Origin: CAVSWN01 sp046728115
GTDB taxonomy: Bacteria > Acidobacteriota > Vicinamibacteria > Vicinamibacterales > CAVVIG01
Direction: 5' to 3'
DNA: 13,885 bases
Assembly: GCA_046728115.1 (NCBI GenBank)
Contig: JBKPDW010000351.1
Coordinates: 1 to 13,885, forward strand
Shown here: in pieces, positions 1 through 7,600 of the stretch
Numbering within the stretch: the stretch's first letter is position 1
Layout: each line of letters starts with the position of its first letter
Notes under the pieces: model-generated
Seen by the model: only the letters and a program-made list of their open reading frames with translations
Databases searched by the model: none
Told to the model about the DNA's origin: nothing
Program-made: the position numbers and the translations under genes

Positions 1-112
1 GTACGGCGCCGCGCAGGATGAAGTTGTTTTCAAGTTCGCGTCGGATGTGTACGCCGATCAAGGAATCGAAATTGAACGCATGCACGAAATGCTGGGGGAC
101 AGGAAGCAATGA
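1..112 (+). CDS. C-terminal end of a DUF305-like protein (partial)
   Basis: An open frame enters from the left edge (codons from base 2) and stops at TGA 110-112, giving the last 36 residues of a protein. The tail reads DEVVFKFASDVYADQGIEIE and then RMHEML. The pattern of a helix with Q, then EI, then RM and L resembles the last helix of DUF305 proteins, small exported, often metal-associated four-helix proteins. The stop overlaps the start of the next gene in ATGA, which points to translational coupling with the LVIVD-repeat protein. The family call rests on one short helix and could be wrong; that this is the coding end of an upstream gene is well supported by the overlap and the open frame. 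Confidence 0.55.
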   Translation, partial: YGAAQDEVVFKFASDVYADQGIEIERMHEMLGDRKQ

Positions 113-2172
113 GAAAACCGTATGCGCTGTTCGTCGCTGCACTCGCACTCGGATGGTTCGCGTGCGCGGGCGCTCACAAGAAGGCCGCCGCGCCGGCCGC
201 GACGCCGGGCACGCCGGCCGCGGCCGAGCCTGCGGCGCCGCCTGCAACGCCGACGCCTTCGCCCTCACCGACGCCGAGCGTGACGCCGTCAACGCCGACG
301 GCTGCGGCACCGCCTGCCGCGACTCCGCCGGCTGGGACGCCGGCCGCCGGCGGGCGCGGCACGCCGCCGCCGCCACCACCTCCGCCGCCCGCGATGATGC
401 CGAAGCCTGTCGATCCGATCGTGTCGGCGACCGCGCCATCACCCGATCCGCGCGTCGGGCTTCGGCCCGGCCGCTGGGACGCCGCGCAGGCCGCATGGAA
501 CATGCGGATGCTCTCGACCACGCCGCCAACGGGGAAGGTGCTGGGCGCGACGCATTCCGACCTCGCGTTCTCCGGCAACCTCGTGATCATGGGTAACTAC
601 AACGGCTTCGAGATCTACGACATCAGCAATCCGTCGAAGCCGGTGCTCATGCAGTCGTACTTGTGTCCTGCGTCGCAGAACGACGTCTCCGTCTACCGCA
701 ACCTGCTGTTCATGTCGTCGGAGGCGACCAACAGCCGCACCGACTGCGGCTTCGAAGGCGTGCCCGAGCCGGTCAGCAAGCTGCGCGTGCGCGGCATCCG
801 CGTGTTCGACATCAGCGACATCAAGCGTCCCAAGCTCGTGACGACGGTGCAGACGTGTCGCGGCTCGCACACGCACACCGTCGTGACGAAGCAGGGCGAC
901 GACGCGAACGTGTTCATCTACGTGTCGGGCACGGCGCGCGTCCGGTCGGCGGAGGAAGTGCCCGGATGTCAGGACGGCGGCTACGACGATCCGAACACCG
1001 CGCGGTTCCGTCTCGAAGTGATCAAGGTTCCGCTGCGCGTCCCCGTGCAGGCGGCGATCGTGAGCTCACCTCGCATCTTCCAGGGGCTGCCGGTGCCGCC
1101 GCGCAACGAAGAGCGCGCGGCGCAGGATCAGCGCGATCGCGAGCAGGCGCAGCGGGAAGCCGAGGCGCGAGGCGAGCGCGGACGCGGAGGTCAGGGCGGG
1201 CAGGCAGGGCCCGGCAATCAACCGCCCGGGCCGCCGACGGGTCCGAATCAGTGTCACGACATCACGGTCTACCCGGAGCTTGGTCTCGCCGGCGGCGCCT
1301 GCGCCGGCCTCGGCCTGCTGCTCGACATCCGCGATCCGGAGCATCCGGTCCGCATCGACGCGGTGGCTGACGCGAACATGTCGTTCTGGCACTCGGCGAC
1401 GTTCAATAACGACGGCACGAAGATCCTCTTCAGCGACGAGTGGGGCGGCGGCGGACAGCCGCGGTGCCGCGCGACGGACAAGTACGAGTGGGGCTCCGAC
1501 GCGCTCTTCACGATCGAGAACAACAAGATGAAGTTCCATTCGTACTACAAGCTTCCCGCGCCGCAGACGTCGCTCGAGAACTGTGTCGCGCACAACGGAT
1601 CGCTGATTCCGATTCCGGGCCGCGACGTGATGGTGCAGGCCTGGTACCAGGGCGGCCTGTCGGTCTTCGACTGGACCGACATCGACCATCCGAAGGAGAT
1701 TGCGTTCTACGATCGCGGTCCCGTCGACGCCAACCGCATGATGATGGGCGGATCGTGGTCCGCCTACTGGTACAACGGCGTCATCGTCAGCTCGGAGATC
1801 GCGCGCGGGATGGACATCTACGAGCTGCTGCCGAGCGGTCCCATAACGGAGAACGAGCTCGCTGCCGCCAAGACCGTGCGGATGCCGTACTGGAACACCC
1901 AGGATCAGCAGAAGTACGTGTGGGCGCCGAGCTTTGTCGTCGCGCGCGCGTACGTCGATCAGCTCGAGCGATCGAAGGGCCTGACGGCAGACATGCTGAC
2001 GTCCACGCGCACGGCGCTCGCGAACGCGGAGCGGCAATCGGGCAACGGACGCCGCACGGCGCTTACGAATCTAGCCTTGCAGCTGAATACTGCGGCAGCG
2101 GCGTCGAGCGATCAGAAGAAAGTCCGGATGCTCGCGTCGACGGTTACGGATCTGGCGAACGGCGCTCGCTGA
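109..2172 (+). CDS. Exported LVIVD-repeat beta-propeller protein
   Basis: This 687-residue protein begins with a signal peptide (MRK, then a hydrophobic run to about residue 18). Cleavage after the AGA at 20-22 fits signal peptidase I. Cys19 could instead mark a lipoprotein, but the preceding W-F-A is a poor lipobox. Residues 24-100 form an Ala/Pro/Thr linker ending in nine prolines (86-94), typical of a tether between membrane or wall and a folded domain. Residues about 145-575 carry LVIVD-type blades: NLVIMGNYNGFEIYDISNP near 157, IRVFDISDIKRPKLV near 230, LGLLLDIRDPEHPVRI near 401 and LSVFDWTDIDHPKEI near 517. A charged Arg/Gln/Gly-rich insert (about 332-380) interrupts the propeller. Conserved-looking His sites include SHTH (253-256), QCHD (381-384), WHS (427-429) and CVAHNG (492-497). 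The C-terminus (600-687) is helical. The start is fixed by the ATGA overlap with the upstream gene. LVIVD propellers are extracellular proteins without a firmly known activity; no enzymatic role can be read here. Confidence 0.9.
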   Translation: MRKPYALFVAALALGWFACAGAHKKAAAPAATPGTPAAAEPAAPPATPTPSPSPTPSVTPSTPTAAAPPAATPPAGTPAAGGRGTPPPPPPPPPAMMPKPVDPIVSATAPSPDPRVGLRPGRWDAAQAAWNMRMLSTTPPTGKVLGATHSDLAFSGNLVIMGNYNGFEIYDISNPSKPVLMQSYLCPASQNDVSVYRNLLFMSSEATNSRTDCGFEGVPEPVSKLRVRGIRVFDISDIKRPKLVTTVQTCRGSHTHTVVTKQGDDANVFIYVSGTARVRSAEEVPGCQDGGYDDPNTARFRLEVIKVPLRVPVQAAIVSSPRIFQGLPVPPRNEERAAQDQRDREQAQREAEARGERGRGGQGGQAGPGNQPPGPPTGPNQCHDITVYPELGLAGGACAGLGLLLDIRDPEHPVRIDAVADANMSFWHSATFNNDGTKILFSDEWGGGGQPRCRATDKYEWGSDALFTIENNKMKFHSYYKLPAPQTSLENCVAHNGSLIPIPGRDVMVQAWYQGGLSVFDWTDIDHPKEIAFYDRGPVDANRMMMGGSWSAYWYNGVIVSSEIARGMDIYELLPSGPITENELAAAKTVRMPYWNTQDQQKYVWAPSFVVARAYVDQLERSKGLTADMLTSTRTALANAERQSGNGRRTALTNLALQLNTAAAASSDQKKVRMLASTVTDLANGAR

Positions 2173-2283
2173 GCCGGCGAAAAGGACGGCGTCACTTTGC
2201 GCGACCGGTCGAGCCAGACCAGTTGACGGGTTGCCGGAAACGTCGTGGCGTTCGAGCCAGTCGCCAACTCCAGTCGCTCGACC

Positions 2284-4566
2284 CTACAACAACGCGACGA
2301 TGAGCTGCACGAGCTGCTTCGGGTCCACCGGCTTGATGATGTGCTGCTGAAAACCAGCCGCCAGGGCGCGATCGCGATCCGTGGCCCGCGCGTAGGCGGT
2401 CAGCGCTAGCGCGGGGATCTCAGGCGACATCTTGCGGATTCGAGCCAATAGCGCGTATCCGTCTTCCCCCGGCAGACCGAGATCGGCCACGAGTACATCG
2501 GGTCGCACGTCGGTTGCGCGGTCGATGGCTTCCTGTGCGGTCGAAGCGGACAATACCCGAGCGCCGGCACCCTCGAGCACGCCGACAATGAGCTCGCGAG
2601 CGTCGTCATGATCCTCGACCACGAGGACGGTGCGGCCGTGCAGCGCGGATGGCAAGACGGGCGCAGGTGGCTCGGCGCCGAGAGAGGAGCGTGCGCTCGC
2701 GTGACCGCGGTCGGCGCTCGGCAGCTGAATCGCGAACGTCGTGCCGCGCCCTTCACCAGCGCTCGCCGCCCGGACCGCACCGCCGTGCAGCTCCACGATG
2801 TGCTTCACGATGGCCAGGCCCAATCCCAGTCCGCCATACGTCCGCGTGGTAGACGAATCGGCCTGACGAAAGCGATCGAACACAAAGGGGAGGACGTCGC
2901 GACGAATGCCAATCCCGGTGTCGGCGATCTCGACCTCGACGGATTCTCCGATGCTGCGCAGCGAGACTGTGATCGTGCCGTTGCTGCCCGTGAACTTGAG
3001 CGCGTTCGACAGCACGTTCCAGAACGCCTGCTGGAGGCGATGGCTGTCGCCGAGAACCGGCGGTATGTCGCCGATGCGCTCCTCCAATCGGATCCGTTTG
3101 GCGTGCATCGCGGGGCGAACGGTGTCGATCGTGGCGCGAACGATCGCCTCTACGTCAAGGGACTCCATCGCAAGAGTCATCTTGCCCTTGATGATCCGCG
3201 AGACGTCCAGCACCTCTTCAATCAATCGGACCTGCGCTTCGGCATTCCGCTCGATCACCTCGACAGCGTGCGCCGTCCGTTCGTCGAGGTCCCGCGTGCG
3301 TAGAATCCGGGCCCACCCCAAAATGGCATTGAGCGGCGTGCGGAGCTCGTGCGACAGCGTGCCCAGGAATTCGTCTTTGAGACGGTTGGCTTCGTGCGCT
3401 TCCCGATACAGTTGAATGCGGTCGAGCGCCAGGCCGATACGCCGGGCGACGTCCTCGACGACCAGCGACTCCGACGACGTGAATCGGTGTTCCCTCGCGG
3501 AGAGGAGCGACAAGACGCCCGTGACCCTGCCGTCCACGACCAGCGGGAGCATCGCCGCCGTACCAGCGCCGAGCCGCAACAGCGCGCTCGCCGAGGCGCC
3601 AGGTCCGATCAGCCTGGACGCAGTATCTTCACCACTCAGCGCGAGGATCGCGAGTCGCCCTGTTGCGATGACCTCTCCCAGATGCGAACGCGAATCAAGC
3701 GCGGCGGTTGGTGCCGCGACCGTGGCGAGCAGCGGCTCGTGCGTCGGGTCAGCGTGGACGCCGGGTATGAAGCGAACCGAACCATCGTCGTTGACCACGT
3801 GCACCATCGTCCAGTCGGCGAGGAATGGCACCGGCAGCAGCCGCACGACTTCGATCAGATCTTCGACGGTGACGAGAGGAGCCAGGCGATCCGAGAAGTT
3901 CGCCAGGAAACCCAACGCATCGCGCTGCTCGATCAGGACCTGCTGCCGCGACCGCTCGGCTTCCTCGCGTTCGGCGATCTCGACGAGCAGATGCTCGTTG
4001 GCTTCCGCGAGAGCGGCCGTGCGCTCCTTGACGCGTGCCTCGAGCTCGCCCTGCGCCCTTCGCAGCGCCTGTTCGCTGTGGCGGAGCGTTCGTTCGGCCT
4101 CAACGCGGTCGGTGACGTCGATCGCGTGTCCAAGCACGTACGCGCCGCCTGGACCGTGCGACAGAACGTTGCGGTACATCCACACTTTTTCGGTTCCCGC
4201 GCGAGGCACGACTCTCATGAGACCGGCATCGTGCCCGTGCTCCTGAATGCGCCGCAGGTAGTCGTCGAACAGGTGGCGCGTATTCGCAGCGAGAAATTCC
4301 CGCAGGTTGTGGCCGATCCCGTCTTCCGGCTGATAGCCGAGCGAATTGGCCGCGGCAGGATTGATTGAAAGGATGTTGCCAGTCAGGTCGTGCGTGCAGA
4401 TCAGGCCGAGGCTGTATTCGACCAGCTCCCGGTAGCGCCGTTCGCTATCGCGAAGCGCGTCGCTTGCTTGCTGCCATGCCGCGGTGATTCCTTCGAGCGT
4501 CCCGGGACCGTGCACTCCGGCCGCACGTGTCCCAGAGAGCTGTTGGCCGCGATGCTGTTCACCCAT
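2284..4566 (-). CDS. Hybrid sensor histidine kinase (PAS-GAF-HisKA-HATPase-REC)
   Basis: A 760-residue soluble hybrid kinase. From the chosen ATG, the domains are PAS (about 42-155), a coiled-coil linker rich in E, R and A (156-217), GAF (218-387), HisKA with H406 in SHELRTPLNAILGW, HATPase with the N box NVLSNALKF (517-525), G1 DTGIGI (549-554) and G2 GLGLGLAI (579-586), and a C-terminal receiver with acidic pocket ED (651-652), phospho-acceptor D695 in VADLGLPG, T723 and K745. All catalytic residues are present, so it should autophosphorylate and pass phosphate to its own receiver. There is no membrane segment, so the signal is cytoplasmic; the ligand is unknown. The frame stays open to an ATG at 4785, but those 73 extra residues are low-quality and would run into the divergent NHL gene. 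The ATG at 4566, 18 nt after a TATAAT, is preferred; a GTG about 17 codons further in is also possible. It converges with the LVIVD gene with no evident terminator between them. No DNA-binding partner is nearby, so it looks like an orphan feeding a distant phosphotransfer protein or regulator. Confidence 0.93.
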   Translation of the reverse strand: MGEQHRGQQLSGTRAAGVHGPGTLEGITAAWQQASDALRDSERRYRELVEYSLGLICTHDLTGNILSINPAAANSLGYQPEDGIGHNLREFLAANTRHLFDDYLRRIQEHGHDAGLMRVVPRAGTEKVWMYRNVLSHGPGGAYVLGHAIDVTDRVEAERTLRHSEQALRRAQGELEARVKERTAALAEANEHLLVEIAEREEAERSRQQVLIEQRDALGFLANFSDRLAPLVTVEDLIEVVRLLPVPFLADWTMVHVVNDDGSVRFIPGVHADPTHEPLLATVAAPTAALDSRSHLGEVIATGRLAILALSGEDTASRLIGPGASASALLRLGAGTAAMLPLVVDGRVTGVLSLLSAREHRFTSSESLVVEDVARRIGLALDRIQLYREAHEANRLKDEFLGTLSHELRTPLNAILGWARILRTRDLDERTAHAVEVIERNAEAQVRLIEEVLDVSRIIKGKMTLAMESLDVEAIVRATIDTVRPAMHAKRIRLEERIGDIPPVLGDSHRLQQAFWNVLSNALKFTGSNGTITVSLRSIGESVEVEIADTGIGIRRDVLPFVFDRFRQADSSTTRTYGGLGLGLAIVKHIVELHGGAVRAASAGEGRGTTFAIQLPSADRGHASARSSLGAEPPAPVLPSALHGRTVLVVEDHDDARELIVGVLEGAGARVLSASTAQEAIDRATDVRPDVLVADLGLPGEDGYALLARIRKMSPEIPALALTAYARATDRDRALAAGFQQHIIKPVDPKQLVQLIVALL

Positions 4567-4584
4567 TGGACGCCGGACGCGGCG

Positions 4585-4590
4585 ATTATA
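4585..4590 (-). promoter_or_regulatory. Candidate -10 element TATAAT for the hybrid kinase
   Basis: On the minus strand a perfect TATAAT lies 18 nt before the preferred kinase ATG. No convincing -35 hexamer sits 16-18 nt further upstream and no Shine-Dalgarno sequence lies between. If it is used, the 5' leader would be only about 12 nt. A -10 element in GC-rich DNA at this exact location is suggestive, but not proof of a promoter. Confidence 0.45.
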
Positions 4591-4740
4591 CGGCGTTCGG
4601 ATCGCAAAACCATCCGGCACGCCCATATGTGAAAGCCGTCCAGGAACGGCGTAACCTGCGCAAGCCACCTTCCCGACAGATCTCGCCGAAAGGCCGGCGA
4701 CTAAATCCGTCCTCGACTGAGCGCCGCCGCAGGAGTAGAA

Positions 4741-4803
4741 ATGACGGTCCAGGTGGAGGTCATATGCGCCAGACGAAGACCACATGCTTTTTGGCCGTTT
4801 TGA
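4741..4803 (+). CDS. Possible 20-codon leader ORF overlapping the NHL gene start
   Basis: ATG at 4741 is preceded by AGGAG (4731-4735) with a 5-nt spacer, a good ribosome-binding arrangement. The frame reads MTVQVEVICARRRP and six more residues, then stops at TGA 4801-4803. It runs out of frame across the Shine-Dalgarno and start codon of the NHL-repeat gene at 4764. Translation of this ORF would pass through the next gene's initiation site and could modulate it. It may equally be chance; no conservation evidence is available. Confidence 0.25.
   Translation: MTVQVEVICARRRPHAFWPF
4751..4760 (+). promoter_or_regulatory. Ribosome binding region deciding the NHL gene start
   Basis: The stretch AGGTGGAGGT holds two purine-rich anti-SD matches: AGGT, 9 nt before the ATG at 4764, and GGAGGT, only 3 nt before it. 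It is the strongest Shine-Dalgarno region I see in the window. It selects ATG 4764, right before the signal peptide, over the upstream in-frame ATG at 4527, which lies inside the divergent kinase gene. Confidence 0.6.
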
Positions 4804-5786
4804 TTACCGGCCTGTCCGCCGAAGCCATCATCACCGCTGTCGACCGCGCTGACCCTCGGGCGCGCTGGACGCAAGGGGCGGTACCGGTCCTGCCGTACAA
4901 GCTGGTCGAGTGGCCGACGCCCCCTACAAGTGCCGCCGGCGTTCCTGGTGCGTGGAATTTCATTCAGGTGTCGTCCGTGGCCGTGACGCCGCAAGGGACC
5001 ATTCTGGTGCTCCATCGCGGGGCACATCCGGTCATGGAGTTCAGGAGCGACGGGACGTTCGTCCGTTCGTGGGGCGACGGGATGTTCAGCGAAGGAAAGG
5101 TCGCGGCCACTCCCGAGGCGTTCTGGACCCTCGATAAATCCCACTATTCCGCTGTGTACGGGCCTGCCGGCTGCGCATCTTGCGGCGCTCACTCAGTGCG
5201 GCTGGATCCGCAAGGCAACATCTGGCTCATCGATGCGCCGGGGCACATCGTCTACAAGCTGAGACCCGATGGAAAGGAGATCATGCACCTCGGTACGAAG
5301 GGTGTTCCTGGAACCGGCGACCACAACTTCAATCTGCCGACCGACGTTGCGTTCGGCCCCAAAGGCGACATCTATGTCACCGATGGTTACGGGAGCGCGC
5401 GCGTCGTGAAGTACGGAGCTGACGGAAAGTTCATCTTGCAGTGGGGAAGGCGAGGGAAAGGACCCGGCGAGTTTGGATTGCCCCACAACCTCGTCGTCGA
5501 CAGGCAGGGGAAGGTCTATGTGACCGATCGCGACAATCAGCGGATTGAGATTTTTGATCCAGACGGCAAGTTCCTGAGTCAATGGACCGGCACTGGAGGG
5601 ATCTCTGGACTCGCGATTACCGCAGACCAGCGGATCTGGACCGGCGGGGTGCTGCGAGAGCTGGATGGAAGAGTGGTCGGAAGCCTGCCTGGGAATCCGG
5701 GAGGGCACGGCGTGGCCGTTTCCGAGTCTGGCGACGTCTACGTTGCTCAGCTCAGTGGCGTGGTGCAGAAATTCGTCAAGCAATAA
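4764..5786 (+). CDS. Secreted NHL-repeat beta-propeller protein
   Basis: A 340-residue protein with a short basic N-terminus, a hydrophobic core and a small-residue end (TGLSAEA, about 16-21) that fits a Sec signal peptide. From about residue 60 to the end it is built of NHL blades with the recurring pattern DPxGxIYVTD, then R-I-x-x-F-DPDGK-F. Examples are VRLDPQGNIWLIDAPGHIVY (145-164), DVAFGPKGDIYVTDGYGSAR (194-213) and NLVVDRQGKVYVTDRDNQRI (242-261). CASCGAH (137-143) offers a Cys-x-x-Cys-x-x-His that could bind metal or form a disulfide. The overall pattern resembles bacterial relatives of the peptidyl-alpha-hydroxyglycine alpha-amidating lyase propeller, but I cannot claim that activity. 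The dioxygenase follows 31 nt downstream on the same strand, so co-transcription is possible. The gene is divergent from the hybrid kinase across a 197-bp gap. Confidence 0.88.
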   Translation: MRQTKTTCFLAVLITGLSAEAIITAVDRADPRARWTQGAVPVLPYKLVEWPTPPTSAAGVPGAWNFIQVSSVAVTPQGTILVLHRGAHPVMEFRSDGTFVRSWGDGMFSEGKVAATPEAFWTLDKSHYSAVYGPAGCASCGAHSVRLDPQGNIWLIDAPGHIVYKLRPDGKEIMHLGTKGVPGTGDHNFNLPTDVAFGPKGDIYVTDGYGSARVVKYGADGKFILQWGRRGKGPGEFGLPHNLVVDRQGKVYVTDRDNQRIEIFDPDGKFLSQWTGTGGISGLAITADQRIWTGGVLRELDGRVVGSLPGNPGGHGVAVSESGDVYVAQLSGVVQKFVKQ

Positions 5787-5800
5787 GTCCTCGGGTCATT

Positions 5801-5809
5801 TGATACGCT
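5801..5809 (+). promoter_or_regulatory. Weak candidate extended -10 before the dioxygenase
   Basis: TGATACGCT matches the extended -10 form TGnTAnnnT and ends 8 nt before the GTG start at 5818. Transcription from it would begin at or next to the GTG, giving an essentially leaderless message. There is no clear -35 hexamer, and read-through from the NHL gene is an equally simple explanation. No Shine-Dalgarno is visible before this GTG. Confidence 0.2.
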
Positions 5810-5817
5810 AGACCGCC

Positions 5818-6804
5818 GTGAAATCGACCATTCGATCAGCCGACCTCGCCCACCTCGCGCACGTCGAACTGCTCTCGCCGAAACCGGACGAGAGCCTTCG
5901 GTTCTTCTCCGAGGTCATGGGTATGACGGAGAGCGGTCGGCGCGGCGACTCGGTGTACCTGCGCGGCTGGGATGATTACGAACATCACACACTGAAGCTC
6001 ACCGCTTCAAAAGTCGCCGGCATGGGTCATCTGGCCTTTCGGACAACGAGTCCCGAGGCGCTGGAACGTCGCGCCGCGATTATCGACGCCGCGGGATTCG
6101 GCAAAGGATGGACCGACGGCGATCTCGGGCACGGGCGCACGTATTCGTTCACCACGACCGACGGCCACAACATGGAGATTTACTACGAGACGGAGTGGTA
6201 CTCGCCTCCCCCTGGGCTGAAGCCGGCGCTGAAGAACCAGGCCCAGCGCTTTCCGGCTCGTGGAGTGAATGTGCGGCGGCTCGACCACCTCAACCTGCTG
6301 GCGGCTGATGTTCGCGCGATGCGGCAGTTCTTCGAGGACGTGCTCGGCATGCGGACGACGGAAATGATCGTCCTCGACAACGGTGACGAGGCGGGCGCGT
6401 GGCTGACGACGACCAACAAGAGCTACGACCTCGCGTTCACCGCCGATCACTACGGTGCGCGGGGGCGGTTCCACCACATGACCTATGCCGTCGACTCCAA
6501 AGAGGACGTTCTGCGGGCAGCCGACATCTTTCTCGAGAACGGCGTCTACATCGAGACGGGGCCGCACAAACATGCGATTCAGCAAACATTCTTTCTGTAT
6601 GTCTATGAACCCGGCGGCAATCGCATCGAGGTCGACAATGCGGGCGCGCGGCTCGTCCTCGCGCCGGACTGGCCACCGGTCGTGTGGACCGAGGCAGAGC
6701 GGAAGAAGGGCCAGGCCTGGGGACTGAAGACGATTGAGAGCTTCCACACGTACGGCACGCCGCCGATTGAGGAGTACACCGGGCCGCGGCGACGAGAACG
6801 TTAG
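5818..6804 (+). CDS. Extradiol ring-cleavage dioxygenase, catechol 2,3-dioxygenase type
   Basis: A 328-residue, two-domain vicinal-oxygen-chelate protein. The family inserts O2 next to the two hydroxyls of a catechol and opens the ring, using Fe(II) (sometimes Mn). The N-terminal domain (about 12-125) has AHVELLS near 14-20. The catalytic C-terminal domain (about 153-275) carries the metal triad H157 (LDHLNLL), H220 (RFHHMTYAV) and E271 (GGNRIEV). Comparison with the recalled sequence of P. putida XylE (about 307 residues) gives H153=H157, H214=H220, E265=E271, H246=H252 and Y255=Y261. XylE H199 falls on Y203 (KSYDLAF against KAHDVAF), so one second-sphere catalytic His is replaced. GTG at 5818 is chosen because AHVEL then lies at the same distance from the N-terminus as in XylE, and no suitable ATG exists. 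The substrate cannot be told from sequence, and no other aromatic-degradation gene is in the window. Confidence 0.88.
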   Translation: MKSTIRSADLAHLAHVELLSPKPDESLRFFSEVMGMTESGRRGDSVYLRGWDDYEHHTLKLTASKVAGMGHLAFRTTSPEALERRAAIIDAAGFGKGWTDGDLGHGRTYSFTTTDGHNMEIYYETEWYSPPPGLKPALKNQAQRFPARGVNVRRLDHLNLLAADVRAMRQFFEDVLGMRTTEMIVLDNGDEAGAWLTTTNKSYDLAFTADHYGARGRFHHMTYAVDSKEDVLRAADIFLENGVYIETGPHKHAIQQTFFLYVYEPGGNRIEVDNAGARLVLAPDWPPVVWTEAERKKGQAWGLKTIESFHTYGTPPIEEYTGPRRRER

Positions 6805-6949
6805 TTCGACTCTCATTGATTCGGTGCCGCACGCGGGCGAGGGTTATGACGCGATCTGTCAATGAATTGGCGCGTACGGTCATCGATCTCATCCCGCCCG
6901 CCTGTGCACCATAATGCCGTCCCCGAGCAGGGATGTGGGGCTGTTGCGT

Positions 6950-7576
6950 ATGGCACAACCGAACAACGCCTTCGTCGTCGCCATCCCGCTGATGCTGGGA
7001 GGCCTGGAGCTGTTCCATCCGCATCCACATGACTTGTTGATTCTCGATCTGAAGCGTTGGATGCTGATCCACTACGCGCAGATTGCGCTGTTTCCGCTGG
7101 TGGCGTTGTCGGCGATCCGGTTGGTCCGTGACATGTCGGGCTACGCCGCTGCACTGTGCCGAATCGGAATGTTCGTATTTGGCATCGCCTATGTGGCGTT
7201 CGACACCGCGGCAGGCGTGGTGACGGGCGTACTCGTGTCGGCGGCACACGCGACCAACGCGCCCGAGGCGTGGCGAGCACCGGTGCTCGCGGTGTGGAAT
7301 CACCCGATCGTCGGAGGAAGCAGCGAAGGGGCACCGGCGCTTGCCGTCATCGGGACGATCGCCTGGTCCGTTGGCACGCTTTCGGCTTGCGTGGCGGTGC
7401 GACGTGCAGGCTACTCGTGGGTGCCGACGGCGTCCTTGATCATTTCCGCGCTTGGCCTTCTCGTGTTCCGCACACACGCCTGGCCTGGCGGTCCCGTGAC
7501 GTTTGGAGCACTTGCCGTGGCGGCCGCAGCCATCGTGCGGGAGGGGGCACGGACATCGAAGGCGGCACTTCCGTAG
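6950..7576 (+). CDS. Six-helix integral membrane protein of unknown function
   Basis: A 208-residue protein with about six hydrophobic segments: the N-terminal VVAIPLMLGGLELF, then MLIHYAQIALFPLVALSAI, two packed segments in FVFGIAYVAFDTAAGVVTGVLV, and three C-terminal ones ending in FGALAVAAAAIVR. Between segments 1 and 2 lies a His-rich loop, FHPHPHDLL, followed by an IHY at the start of helix 2; these His residues could bind a metal or heme, but that is speculation. I do not recognise a named family. The start is uncertain: ATG 6950 has GGGG 9 nt upstream and gives a clean membrane N-terminus, whereas ATG 6914 or GTG 6935 in the same frame would add 12 or 5 residues. A CATAAT at 6910-6915 could be a -10 element. 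The 109 bp between the dioxygenase and this frame hold only a 7-bp TCATTGA/TCAATGA inverted repeat with a long loop. Confidence 0.75.
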   Translation: MAQPNNAFVVAIPLMLGGLELFHPHPHDLLILDLKRWMLIHYAQIALFPLVALSAIRLVRDMSGYAAALCRIGMFVFGIAYVAFDTAAGVVTGVLVSAAHATNAPEAWRAPVLAVWNHPIVGGSSEGAPALAVIGTIAWSVGTLSACVAVRRAGYSWVPTASLIISALGLLVFRTHAWPGGPVTFGALAVAAAAIVREGARTSKAALP

Positions 7577-7600
7577 GCGCGACCAATTGAGTCGTCAGGA

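Noticed and set aside
1066..2037. 323-residue minus-strand frame within the LVIVD gene
   Set aside because: Arg/Val-rich composition typical of antisense shadows, with no start signal, inside a gene with clear propeller motifs.
2173..2283. Terminator between the convergent LVIVD and kinase genes
   Set aside because: Only a 10-bp palindrome CGACCGGTCG (2202-2211) and a repeated TCGAGCCAG-like word are seen; there is no stem followed by a T run on either strand.
4527..4763. N-terminal extension of the NHL-repeat protein to ATG 4527
   Set aside because: It would overlap the kinase coding start and put about 79 Arg-rich residues before a clear SD and signal peptide at 4764.
4567..4785. N-terminal extension of the hybrid kinase to ATG 4785
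   Set aside because: The 73 extra residues have no domain character, the ATG lies inside the divergent NHL gene, and a TATAAT sits just upstream of the internal ATG at 4566.
6813..6865. Inverted repeat TCATTGA...TCAATGA after the dioxygenase gene as a terminator
   Set aside because: Seven-bp arms with a loop of about 39 nt and no T tract; too weak to call.
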